NCBI GenBank assembly: GCA_023247595.1
Contig: JAHFGF010000010.1
Span: forward strand, 1-18,054
DNA length: 18,054 nucleotides
Origin: Candidatus Omnitrophota bacterium
GTDB taxonomy: Bacteria; Omnitrophota; Koll11; Zapsychrales; Fredricksoniimonadaceae
Direction: 5' to 3'
The position numbers and the translations under genes are program-made. Shown here piece by piece: positions 1 to 6,469 of this stretch. Under the pieces are notes generated by a model. It had not been told where the DNA came from. It searched no databases and worked only from the letters and a program-made list of their open reading frames with translations. Position 1 is the first letter of the stretch. The number at the start of each line of letters is the position of its first letter.

Positions 1-278
1 TCATTGCTTTTCGCGACGCCTTTACGCTTGAAAACGCGATTAACGACCGCATTAAGAAATTCAATAAATGGAAACACGAAGATTTTAAAGGTTATTATAT
101 GGGCCTCGACCCTTTTATGGACGGACATTCATCCAAGCGCATGGGATTTTTACTTCGGCGGATGAGAGATTATCTAGAACAGCAGGTGAAACGGGATTTG
201 ATATTAACGAAGGTCAGTAAGGATTATGACGTCTATCTTTCAACGCTTGCGACGATGCAGAGGATGAGTTGGAATTAG
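1..278 (+). CDS. C-terminal fragment of an unrecognised protein
   Basis: An open frame enters from the left edge (first complete codon at position 3) and ends at a TAG at 276-278, giving 91 residues. The fragment is charged and probably soluble, with basic and aromatic stretches (for example KKFNKWKHEDFKGYY, and RRMRDYLEQQ further on). It has no membrane segment and no motif I can assign to a family. It is on the same strand as everything downstream but is separated from the next gene by 136 nt that carry a repeat array, so it may end a previous transcription unit. It could belong to another glycan enzyme, but that is only a guess from context. The frame is credible because it is the only one of the three + frames that reads through with balanced codon use and a clean stop. 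Confidence 0.6.
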   Translation, partial: IAFRDAFTLENAINDRIKKFNKWKHEDFKGYYMGLDPFMDGHSSKRMGFLLRRMRDYLEQQVKRDLILTKVSKDYDVYLSTLATMQRMSWN

Positions 279-281
279 AAA

Positions 282-405
282 AGACTATAGACCAAAGACT
301 GAAGATGGAAGATGGAAGTGGGAAGATAAAGAATTAAACAGAAATACGGATATCAAAGACAAGTTATCGTTAAAACATTAAACATTTTTTCTCTTGTCTT
401 TGGTC
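282..405. repeat. Intergenic heptamer repeat array with inverted end arms
   Basis: Positions 282-330 divide cleanly into seven consecutive 7-bp units: AGACTAT, AGACCAA, AGACTGA, AGATGGA, AGATGGA, AGTGGGA, AGATAAA. At the other end, 385-405 divides into three units in the opposite sense: TTTTTTC, TCTTGTC, TTTGGTC. A perfect 10-bp inverted repeat links the two sides: GACCAAAGAC at 290-299 and GTCTTTGGTC at 396-405. The 54 nt between (331-384) show no 7-bp period. The array fills most of the 279-414 gap. It contains no gene, and I see no convincing promoter in it. The design matches the array at 13179-13276, including a GATGG core repeated every 7 bp (304-308 and 311-315). Confidence 0.75.
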
Positions 406-414
406 ACAAAAATT

Positions 415-1140
415 ATGTTGATCAATAAGCTCAAACACTACATCAAACGCGGCGGATTCTGGACGATTCCCAACGAGCGCGCATTTCTTTATCGTGTCTT
501 ATCGGATTTTGCGGCAACACAAAAAGGTAAGCACGTTCTTGATGTCGGGGCCGGCGTCTGTCAATATCGTAACCTGATTGATGGGAATAACCGCTATGAA
601 TCATGCGATCTTGAAGACGGATTTCATCTTAATCAAAAGCATGATTTTTTGGCCAGTGTTTATGATATCCCTAAGGACGACAAATATTACGACGGGGTAT
701 TGATGCTTCAGGTGTTAGAGCATCTTGAATTTCCGGTTAAGGGTTTGATTGAGGTCAACCGGATCCTGAAAGATAACGGGTTTTTGTTTTTATCTGTCCC
801 GCAGGCGGCGGGGGATCATTTTGAACCGTATCATTTTTTTAATTTTACACAGTTCGGCCTGCGTTCCGTCTTTGGGCAGGCGGGTTTTGAAATCCTTGAG
901 CACCATCGGCTGGCCGGGATGTTCAGTTATACGGGAAACCGTCTTGAGAAGCTGGGTTCCATTACCCTGGGGCAATGCAAAAAAAATAGTCTTTGGGCGG
1001 TTCCGTTGGCCTGGGTCTTTTCGGTTGCGTGCTGGTGGCTGGGCTGGCTGATTTCACGATTTAATTTTATCGATAGAGAAAAGAAATATTGCGTCGGGCA
1101 TATTGTCATTGCCCGAAAAATAAAACATTTAGTGAAATAA
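415..1140 (+). CDS. Class I SAM-dependent methyltransferase (Methyltransf_11 type)
   Basis: This 241-residue protein probably methylates a sugar, lipid-linked glycan intermediate or other small molecule of the pathway; the substrate cannot be read from the sequence. The SAM-binding motif I is HVLDVGAGV at residues 40-48. The later segments MLQVLEHLEFP and a following LKDNGFLFLSVP correspond to motifs around strands 4 and 5 of the Rossmann fold. The C-terminal quarter has a hydrophobic stretch, AVPLAWVFSVACWWLGWLI, suggesting membrane association. The frame extends up to a TTG at 394, but that TTG lies inside the inverted arm of the heptamer repeat, so I prefer the ATG at 415. No clear Shine-Dalgarno sequence precedes either start. 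The next gene begins 4 nt after the stop, indicating co-transcription. Confidence 0.85.
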   Translation: MLINKLKHYIKRGGFWTIPNERAFLYRVLSDFAATQKGKHVLDVGAGVCQYRNLIDGNNRYESCDLEDGFHLNQKHDFLASVYDIPKDDKYYDGVLMLQVLEHLEFPVKGLIEVNRILKDNGFLFLSVPQAAGDHFEPYHFFNFTQFGLRSVFGQAGFEILEHHRLAGMFSYTGNRLEKLGSITLGQCKKNSLWAVPLAWVFSVACWWLGWLISRFNFIDREKKYCVGHIVIARKIKHLVK

Positions 1141-1144
1141 AATC

Positions 1145-2581
1145 ATGGCGCAGAAGAAAACAGTTGTTGTCTTAGGAGCGGGCCCCGCCGGGTTAGCCGC
1201 GGCGTTCACTGCTCAGAAGGCTGGTTATCATGTTGTTGTCATCGAAAAATCCGACATCGCGGGCGGTAAAGGGGGAAGCCGCACCTGGAAAGATTTTATC
1301 GTCGATTTCGGGCCGCACGCGTATCATGCCATGACCAAAGAAATAACGGATTTTATGCTCGATCACAGCGGCGGAGAAATGATTGATGTGACTATTGAGC
1401 AGCGTTTGTATATCATGAATAAACCCATGGGGTATCCTTTTAACATTAAGGAAGCCATCACCAAGTTCACCCCATGGCTTAATTTTCGAATCCTTTGGGA
1501 TTATTTGTGGGTGAAGGTTAAATCGCTCTTTGTGGAATTACCGAGAAATTCTTTTAAACAATATGGAATCGCCAATTTCGGCAGAACACTCTACGACATC
1601 TGCTTCGGGTTATATTCCGAGCGCGTTTGGAGCTGTTCGGCGGATAAACTTTCCGTGGAATTTGCCAAACGCAAATTGCCGAATGTTTCGCTGGGTTCTT
1701 TTTTACTGCAGGCCATAACCCGTAAAAAGGAAGAAAATGCCAGATCATACCTGCATGTCCGTCGGTATATGTATCACAAAAAAGGAATCGGTAAAGTTTA
1801 TCAGAATATCGCCGATGGTATTGCCGCCCGCGGCGGACAATTGGTTTATAATGCCTCAATCGGGAAAATTATTTTGGCTCGTGACCGCCGGGTGACAAAG
1901 ATAGTTTTGGGCGCCCCGTATGGTTCTGAAATTCCGGTTGATTATTTGATTTCAACCATACCGTTTGACACGCTATTATCTTATTTGTCTCCTGGTATTG
2001 ACTCTTTAAAGGGGATTGAAGAGCATATGCCTTTTCAGCATGGGGTGATTGTCAATGCGGTCATTAACCGTCCAAAATTTGATAGTCCGCACTGGATGTA
2101 TTTGGTTAATAAACGGTTTCATTTTAATCGGGTCAGCGAACCTAAAAATTTCTCCGAACAATGCGGTCCGAAAGATACAACGCTTTTAATGCTGGAAAAA
2201 ATTTGTATGCCGGATGATCCTGCCTGGAGCTGGAAGCCTGAAGATTGGCGTCCAAAAGTGGAGTCCGATCTTGGTTTCTTTGGCATTAAGCCAGAGGAGA
2301 TCGGCGAAATATTTATAACCCATATGGAAAAGGCATTTCCGTTTTATTTGGTCGGCTATGAGACGAAAAAGAAGGAATTGTTAGAAGAGATGCGGACCGT
2401 TCAAAATCTGGTAACGACGGGACGTTATGGATTATATCTGGATATCAATATGCACGACGCCATGGTCCTAGGCATGGAGAGTTTCAGGTATTTAACCAAG
2501 GGAAAACTTGCGGAATTTTATGAACGGCATGAAGATATTCCCATTGAGAAGCGCCAGGTTCCATTGAATACAGGAAAATAG
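1145..2581 (+). CDS. FAD-dependent oxidoreductase, HemY/amine-oxidase-like
   Basis: The 478-residue protein opens with a dinucleotide-binding fold: GAGPAG at residues 11-16 and the acidic residue E34 at the end of the second strand, which in this fold binds the ribose of FAD. It continues with an AGGKGGSRTW segment and DFGPHAYH, typical of protoporphyrinogen-oxidase, phytoene-desaturase and UDP-galactopyranose-mutase-like flavoproteins. Such proteins are common in polysaccharide loci, where their reaction is usually unknown; redox modification or isomerisation of a nucleotide sugar or lipid-linked sugar is a reasonable inference. A haem role is unlikely because no haem genes are near. It follows the methyltransferase by 4 nt and precedes the deacetylase by 21 nt, so it is in the same operon. 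The length is normal for the superfamily and there is no sign of damage. Confidence 0.85.
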   Translation: MAQKKTVVVLGAGPAGLAAAFTAQKAGYHVVVIEKSDIAGGKGGSRTWKDFIVDFGPHAYHAMTKEITDFMLDHSGGEMIDVTIEQRLYIMNKPMGYPFNIKEAITKFTPWLNFRILWDYLWVKVKSLFVELPRNSFKQYGIANFGRTLYDICFGLYSERVWSCSADKLSVEFAKRKLPNVSLGSFLLQAITRKKEENARSYLHVRRYMYHKKGIGKVYQNIADGIAARGGQLVYNASIGKIILARDRRVTKIVLGAPYGSEIPVDYLISTIPFDTLLSYLSPGIDSLKGIEEHMPFQHGVIVNAVINRPKFDSPHWMYLVNKRFHFNRVSEPKNFSEQCGPKDTTLLMLEKICMPDDPAWSWKPEDWRPKVESDLGFFGIKPEEIGEIFITHMEKAFPFYLVGYETKKKELLEEMRTVQNLVTTGRYGLYLDINMHDAMVLGMESFRYLTKGKLAEFYERHEDIPIEKRQVPLNTGK

Positions 2582-2591
2582 ATTTTTAACC

Positions 2592-2597
2592 AGGAGG
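2592..2597 (+). promoter_or_regulatory. Shine-Dalgarno site that fixes a TTG start
   Basis: A perfect AGGAGG lies 5 nt before the TTG at 2603. The family's N-terminal motif (FIIHADDFG) begins two residues after that TTG, so this site supports the non-ATG start. Confidence 0.85.
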
Positions 2598-2602
2598 CAT
2601 TT

Positions 2603-3514
2603 TTGAGGTTTATTATTCACGCGGATGATTTTGGTCTTTCCAAAGGCATCACAGACAGCATCCTAGACTGCTATGATCACGGGGCTTTGAACAGCACCAG
2701 TATTATGGCTACCGGATATGCCTTTGACTATGCGGTCGCGGAATATAAAAAACGCCCCGGATTAAGGATGAGCATTCATTTGAACTTGGTTGACGGAATT
2801 CCTGTTCTGCCGGCGTATCAACTCAGCACTCTCGTCGATAGAAAAGGTCATTTTTACCATTCTTTCCAATCGCTTTGGCTTATGTATTTGACGAAATCCA
2901 AAAAAGGCAAAGAAGAAATGCGGACACAAATTCGTCTGGAGTTGGCCGCTCAAATTCGCAAAGCGGTTTCTGCCCTAGGAGATGATTTTCAGATTCATTT
3001 GGACAGCCATTGTCACTGCCATATCCTTCCTTTTGTGTTTGACGAAATTATTAACTTAAAAAAAATGTTCAACATTGTTTATGTCCGTATCCCGTATGAA
3101 CGGTTCTTTTTTTGTTCGAATTCCTGGGCGTCTTTTAAGAATTATTTCAGCATTAATCTGCTCAAACATTACGTAGCGAATGTTTTGGTTAAACGCAGAA
3201 AAGAAGTTCTTGCTAGGGAAGGCGTGCAGCACAATGATTTTTTTATCGGGGTGCTTTTTGTGACGGGAATGTCTTACGCGGTTGTGAAGTCAGCTTTGAA
3301 AAAGATAAAAGGCGAAGATGGATTGGTTGAAGTTCTGTTTCATCCGGGGGCGGCTCTGGCAAATGAAAAACATCTTTTTAGAAAAGTATTCGCGCATAAC
3401 TATACTGCCGCATGGCAGCTTCAGGAGCAGCGCACTTTAAAAAGCGAAAGGTTCGCCGGCCTAATCGCCAACGGAGATTCATTGCGTTATGAAAATATTT
3501 CTAATTCTCGATGA
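2603..3514 (+). CDS. YdjC/ChbG/HpnK-family carbohydrate deacetylase
   Basis: This 303-residue protein belongs to the YdjC family, metal-dependent enzymes that remove N-acetyl groups from amino sugars; chitooligosaccharide deacetylase ChbG and the hopanoid enzyme HpnK are known members. Expected metal and active-site elements are present in order: HADDFG at residues 6-11, SIHLNL at 57-62 with H59, and HLDSHCHCH at 132-140. A further FHPG motif lies near the C-terminus. No signal peptide is seen, so it should act in the cytoplasm on a nucleotide- or lipid-linked sugar. Its last 26 nt overlap the start of a formyltransferase gene, so the two are probably translationally coupled. This suggests deacetylation followed by N-formylation of the same amino group, which is an inference. 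Confidence 0.9.
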   Translation: MRFIIHADDFGLSKGITDSILDCYDHGALNSTSIMATGYAFDYAVAEYKKRPGLRMSIHLNLVDGIPVLPAYQLSTLVDRKGHFYHSFQSLWLMYLTKSKKGKEEMRTQIRLELAAQIRKAVSALGDDFQIHLDSHCHCHILPFVFDEIINLKKMFNIVYVRIPYERFFFCSNSWASFKNYFSINLLKHYVANVLVKRRKEVLAREGVQHNDFFIGVLFVTGMSYAVVKSALKKIKGEDGLVEVLFHPGAALANEKHLFRKVFAHNYTAAWQLQEQRTLKSERFAGLIANGDSLRYENISNSR

Positions 3515-4265
3515 AACAGTCTATCATCCGGCGTTTATTTCTGATTTTATGAAGAGAAGTCCGGATCAGATCGTCGGAGCCGCCATCGTCACAAAGATGC
3601 CGGCTAAAAGCAGTCTTGACCACTACTTCATGAAACGCTGGTATTGTTTTCGTCCCGTCGAGATTTTCAAATTGCTTTGCCTGAAGTATTCCATGAAAAT
3701 CAAAGATATCATCACTCGTAAAACAAAAGAAGGTTCCTATTTTTCGTTGCGGTCTTTATTTGCGGATTCTGGCGTTGAGTATTTTGATGTTCAATACGAT
3801 ATCCACAGGCCGGAATATTTAAACAGGATTAAAGACAAGAAGCCCGACGTGATTATCAGTTCCAATCCGCTGATTTTTAAGAAAGAAATACTGTCGATTC
3901 CCGCCAAGTGTTCTTTAAATCGTCATTTTGCCTTACTGCCTTCCTACAAAGGATTGTTCGCTGTGTTCCATGCCTATGCGCATGGAGAAATTCAAACCGG
4001 CTGTTCTATCCACATGATGGATGAGCGGATTGATACGGGGTTCGTCTTAGCTCAGAAAGCGGTTTCCATTCCCGTCGGAAAGTCGCTGCATCAAATCCAT
4101 GAACAATGTTTTGCCGTTGCGGTTGATTGTTTATTGGAAGCGTTGGAAAAAGTAAGGCGCGGGGATTTTTCAGCTGTGCATTCGGGAGAAAAGCCTAGTT
4201 ATTTTTCCTGGCCGACGCCGCAGGAATGGCGCCAGTTTAGACAGCGATCGGGAAAAATCATTTGA
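3489..4265 (+). CDS. Formyltransferase-family protein (possible sugar N-formyltransferase)
   Basis: The 258-residue protein contains a formyltransferase catalytic core. The triad Asn-His-Asp can be placed at N144, H146 and D182, within LNRHFALLPSYKG (143-155) and DERIDTG (178-184). The spacing of 2 and 38 residues equals that of E. coli methionyl-tRNA formyltransferase (N106, H108, D144). The enzyme would transfer a formyl group from N10-formyltetrahydrofolate. It is too short, and in the wrong context, to be the tRNA enzyme Fmt (about 315 residues with a C-terminal tRNA-binding domain). In a glycan locus a sugar amine is the likely acceptor, as for the enzymes that make N-formylated dideoxysugars. 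The N-terminal region (1-120) is divergent. It overlaps the deacetylase gene by 26 nt and ends 70 nt before the next gene. Confidence 0.82.
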   Translation: MKIFLILDETVYHPAFISDFMKRSPDQIVGAAIVTKMPAKSSLDHYFMKRWYCFRPVEIFKLLCLKYSMKIKDIITRKTKEGSYFSLRSLFADSGVEYFDVQYDIHRPEYLNRIKDKKPDVIISSNPLIFKKEILSIPAKCSLNRHFALLPSYKGLFAVFHAYAHGEIQTGCSIHMMDERIDTGFVLAQKAVSIPVGKSLHQIHEQCFAVAVDCLLEALEKVRRGDFSAVHSGEKPSYFSWPTPQEWRQFRQRSGKII

Positions 4266-4297
4266 TTTAAAAAAGTGGGTGGGTTTGGACGGTTGGA

Positions 4298-4322
4298 TTA
4301 ATATTCAGAAGTTCAATATTAA
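4298..4322. promoter_or_regulatory. AT-rich perfect inverted repeat before the C-methyltransferase gene
   Basis: TTAATATT (4298-4305) and AATATTAA (4315-4322) form an exact 8-bp inverted repeat with a 9-nt centre. It lies directly before the AAGGAA ribosome-binding site (4325-4330) of the next gene, in one of the few real gaps inside the locus. It could be an operator or a weak hairpin affecting translation. It is not a standard terminator, since the stem has no G-C pairs and no T-run follows. Confidence 0.35.
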
Positions 4323-4335
4323 ATAAGGAAAGAAT

Positions 4336-5577
4336 ATGCACTACACGTTAAGAGAAACCTGCCGTATCTGTTCATCGAAAGATATGGTGAAATTTCTAGA
4401 CTTTGGACAGATGCCTCTGGCGGGGGGCTTTATTAAAGAAGAACAGGTGGCTGAAGAAAAGTTGTATCCACTGACTGTTGTCTTTTGCCGCAAGTGCACA
4501 GAGGTTCAAATTCTGGAGACGGTTCCGGCGGATGTATTGTTCAAAGACTACCGGTTTGTGGCTTCGACCACGTCAACGCTTTCCAATCACTTTGTGAATT
4601 ACGCTCAGGAAATGACCAAGCGTTTTCTCAATAAAAATTCTTTGGTTGTTGAATTCGGCAGTAATGACGGGGTATTGCTTAAGCCGTTTAAGGATTTTGG
4701 GATTAAAGCGGTGGGTGTTGAGCCGGCGGTTAATATCGCCAAACTGGCATTAGCCAAAGGATGCACGGTGGTTAATGATTTTTTCAATACCAAAACAGCC
4801 GCGATGATTAAAAAAGAACATGGTTCTGCGGATCTGGTTTGCGCGAACAATGTTTTTGCGCATATTGACGATATGCATGAACCGATGCGCGGTATCATCG
4901 ACTTGCTAAAACCCGACGGGATTTTTGTGTTTGAAGTCCATTATCTGGCCTCTCTGATTGAAAGCTTTCAGTTTGACATGATCTATCATGAGCATATGAT
5001 GCATCACTCCTTAACAGCCCTGACTTATCTTTTGGGTCTTTACGACATGGAAGTGTTTGACGCCCGGCGGGTGGCGACCCATGCCGGGTCCCTTCGCGTT
5101 TATGCTCAAAAGAAAAAGACTGCGAAATATCCTGTTTCGTCCGACGTCATTAAACTTTTAAACGAAGAGCGCGCCGCTGGTTTAGACCGGGAGGAAACTT
5201 TTATTCGTTTCGGCAAGAATGTTTATCAGAAGCGGGATGACTTGATTAATCTTATTTCTAAACTGTGCGCGCAGGGCAAAAAGATTGTCGGATACGGCGC
5301 TTCGGGACGCGCTTCGGTTCATTTGAATTTCTGTAAGTTTGGAACAGTGGTTATTCCTTATGTCACGGACGCGTCTCATGAGCGTCAGGGCAGGCTCATT
5401 CCAGGCATGCATAATCCGATTGTCCCGCCGGAGAAAATTAAGGAAGACAAGCCTGATTACGCGCTTTTGTTCGCGTATAATTATTTTGAAGAAGTGATGA
5501 ACAAAGAAAAAGAATTTGTCACCCGGGGCGGGAGGTTTATTGTTCCGTTGCCTGAACCGCGGGTGATTGAACCTTAA
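4336..5577 (+). CDS. Zinc-ribbon sugar C-methyltransferase (TylC3/NovU/TcaB9-like)
   Basis: This 413-residue protein has the full three-part layout of nucleotide-sugar C-methyltransferases. An N-terminal zinc-binding module has cysteine pairs C9/C12 and C51/C54. A SAM-binding domain has motif I VVEFGSNDG at 104-112. A C-terminal Rossmann-like module (Methyltransf_14 type) includes KIVGYGASGRASVHLNF. The signature YHEH at 217-220 (E219, H220) matches the catalytic region of characterised dTDP-keto-sugar C-3 methyltransferases such as TcaB9 and KijD1. The enzyme therefore probably adds a branching methyl group to a 4-keto-hexose nucleotide. The start is supported by AAGGAA 5 nt upstream. The RmlD-like reductase that follows 16 nt later could reduce the 4-keto group of the methylated product. 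Confidence 0.9.
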   Translation: MHYTLRETCRICSSKDMVKFLDFGQMPLAGGFIKEEQVAEEKLYPLTVVFCRKCTEVQILETVPADVLFKDYRFVASTTSTLSNHFVNYAQEMTKRFLNKNSLVVEFGSNDGVLLKPFKDFGIKAVGVEPAVNIAKLALAKGCTVVNDFFNTKTAAMIKKEHGSADLVCANNVFAHIDDMHEPMRGIIDLLKPDGIFVFEVHYLASLIESFQFDMIYHEHMMHHSLTALTYLLGLYDMEVFDARRVATHAGSLRVYAQKKKTAKYPVSSDVIKLLNEERAAGLDREETFIRFGKNVYQKRDDLINLISKLCAQGKKIVGYGASGRASVHLNFCKFGTVVIPYVTDASHERQGRLIPGMHNPIVPPEKIKEDKPDYALLFAYNYFEEVMNKEKEFVTRGGRFIVPLPEPRVIEP

Positions 5578-5593
5578 TGCGTTTGGATTTGGC

Positions 5594-6457
5594 ATGACGA
5601 CTATCCTTCTCGGTTCAAGCGGTATGCTGGGGCATCTCACGGGATGCCTGCTCAAAGAAAAATATGGCGCCCAAGCCATTTTATGCGCACGCCAAAAGAC
5701 AGGCCATCCGCACCTGGATGAAAATCTGTATATCATTGATCTAAAAGATTCCGACGCTGTCACCCGTCTGATTGAACAGCGCCGCCCCTGTGTTGTTGTT
5801 AATTGCGCGGCTGTCAATAATCCATCGTTCGGAGAGGAAGCCCTGCGGGCTGTCAATTCGATACTTCCGAGAACGATAGAATCGTTACTTGCCAGAGTTA
5901 AGGACAACAGCCGTTTAATCCATGTCAGTACCGACGGAGTATTCCGGGGAGATAAAGGAAATTACAGCGAAGATGATGCGCCAGATGTTATGGACCTTTA
6001 CGGTGTCAGCAAAAAAAACGGCGAGGTAACGGCTAAACCGCATTTGACCATCCGGACGTCCATCATCGGCCCTGATCCGTTTCACAACCGCGGGCTTTTG
6101 GATTGGGCTTTTTCACAGCGGCAGGAAATAAAAGGATATAGCCGTGTTTACTGGAGCGGGGTCACAACATTAGCTTTGGCCCATTTTATCCTCACGGCCA
6201 TTGAACGTGAATATACGGGTTTGTATCATTTGTCATCCAGCAGAATATCAAAGTATGAATTGCTTAGGTTGATGAATAAAGTTTTTAAGTTAAATCTTAC
6301 TATTAAACCGGATGACGCGATGCATATGGACCGCAGTCTGGTTTCCCGTCGACAGGACATTGCTTATGTCGTGCCGCCGCTTGAGGCCATGATGGAAGAA
6401 CTCAAAAGTTGGATCATGCGCCATCCGGAGTATTATTCAAAATATTGCAATTCTTGA
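5594..6457 (+). CDS. RmlD-like NAD(P)-dependent sugar reductase
   Basis: The 287-residue protein is an extended short-chain dehydrogenase/reductase of the RmlD (dTDP-4-dehydrorhamnose reductase) type. Residues 7-13 (GSSGMLG) form the glycine-rich NAD(P)-binding loop. HVSTDGVF at 110-117 supplies the catalytic Ser/Thr region, and Y136-x3-K140 (YGVSK) the Tyr/Lys pair. I use the ATG at 5594 rather than an upstream TTG at 5567, because it puts the binding loop at the expected distance from the N-terminus and avoids overlap with the previous gene. The likely job is reducing the 4-keto group of a nucleotide sugar, perhaps the C-methylated product of the preceding gene. Classic RmlA/B/C partners are not visible here, so calling it a rhamnose gene would be unsafe. 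Confidence 0.87.
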   Translation: MTTILLGSSGMLGHLTGCLLKEKYGAQAILCARQKTGHPHLDENLYIIDLKDSDAVTRLIEQRRPCVVVNCAAVNNPSFGEEALRAVNSILPRTIESLLARVKDNSRLIHVSTDGVFRGDKGNYSEDDAPDVMDLYGVSKKNGEVTAKPHLTIRTSIIGPDPFHNRGLLDWAFSQRQEIKGYSRVYWSGVTTLALAHFILTAIEREYTGLYHLSSSRISKYELLRLMNKVFKLNLTIKPDDAMHMDRSLVSRRQDIAYVVPPLEAMMEELKSWIMRHPEYYSKYCNS

Positions 6458-6461
6458 GGAG
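6456..6461 (+). promoter_or_regulatory. Shine-Dalgarno site for a GTG start, overlapping the previous stop
   Basis: GAGGAG lies 8 nt before the GTG at 6470 and shares two bases with the TGA stop (6455-6457) of the reductase gene. It supports the GTG start and translational coupling of the two genes. Confidence 0.8.
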
Positions 6462-6469
6462 CTGATATC

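Noticed and set aside
394..414. Upstream TTG start extending the first methyltransferase by 7 residues
   Set aside because: The TTG lies within the inverted repeat arm and has no ribosome-binding site; the ATG at 415 suits the family better.
1145..2581. Protoporphyrinogen oxidase (hemY/hemG)
   Set aside because: Only the general flavoprotein fold is shared. Context is glycan biosynthesis with no haem genes.
3489..4265. Methionyl-tRNA formyltransferase (fmt)
   Set aside because: It is shorter than Fmt, has a divergent N-terminus, lacks a C-terminal tRNA-binding domain, and has no def or other translation genes nearby.
5182..5907. 241-codon open frame on the minus strand
   Set aside because: It runs antisense across two well-supported + strand genes, shows no motif and has skewed composition, so it is a shadow frame.
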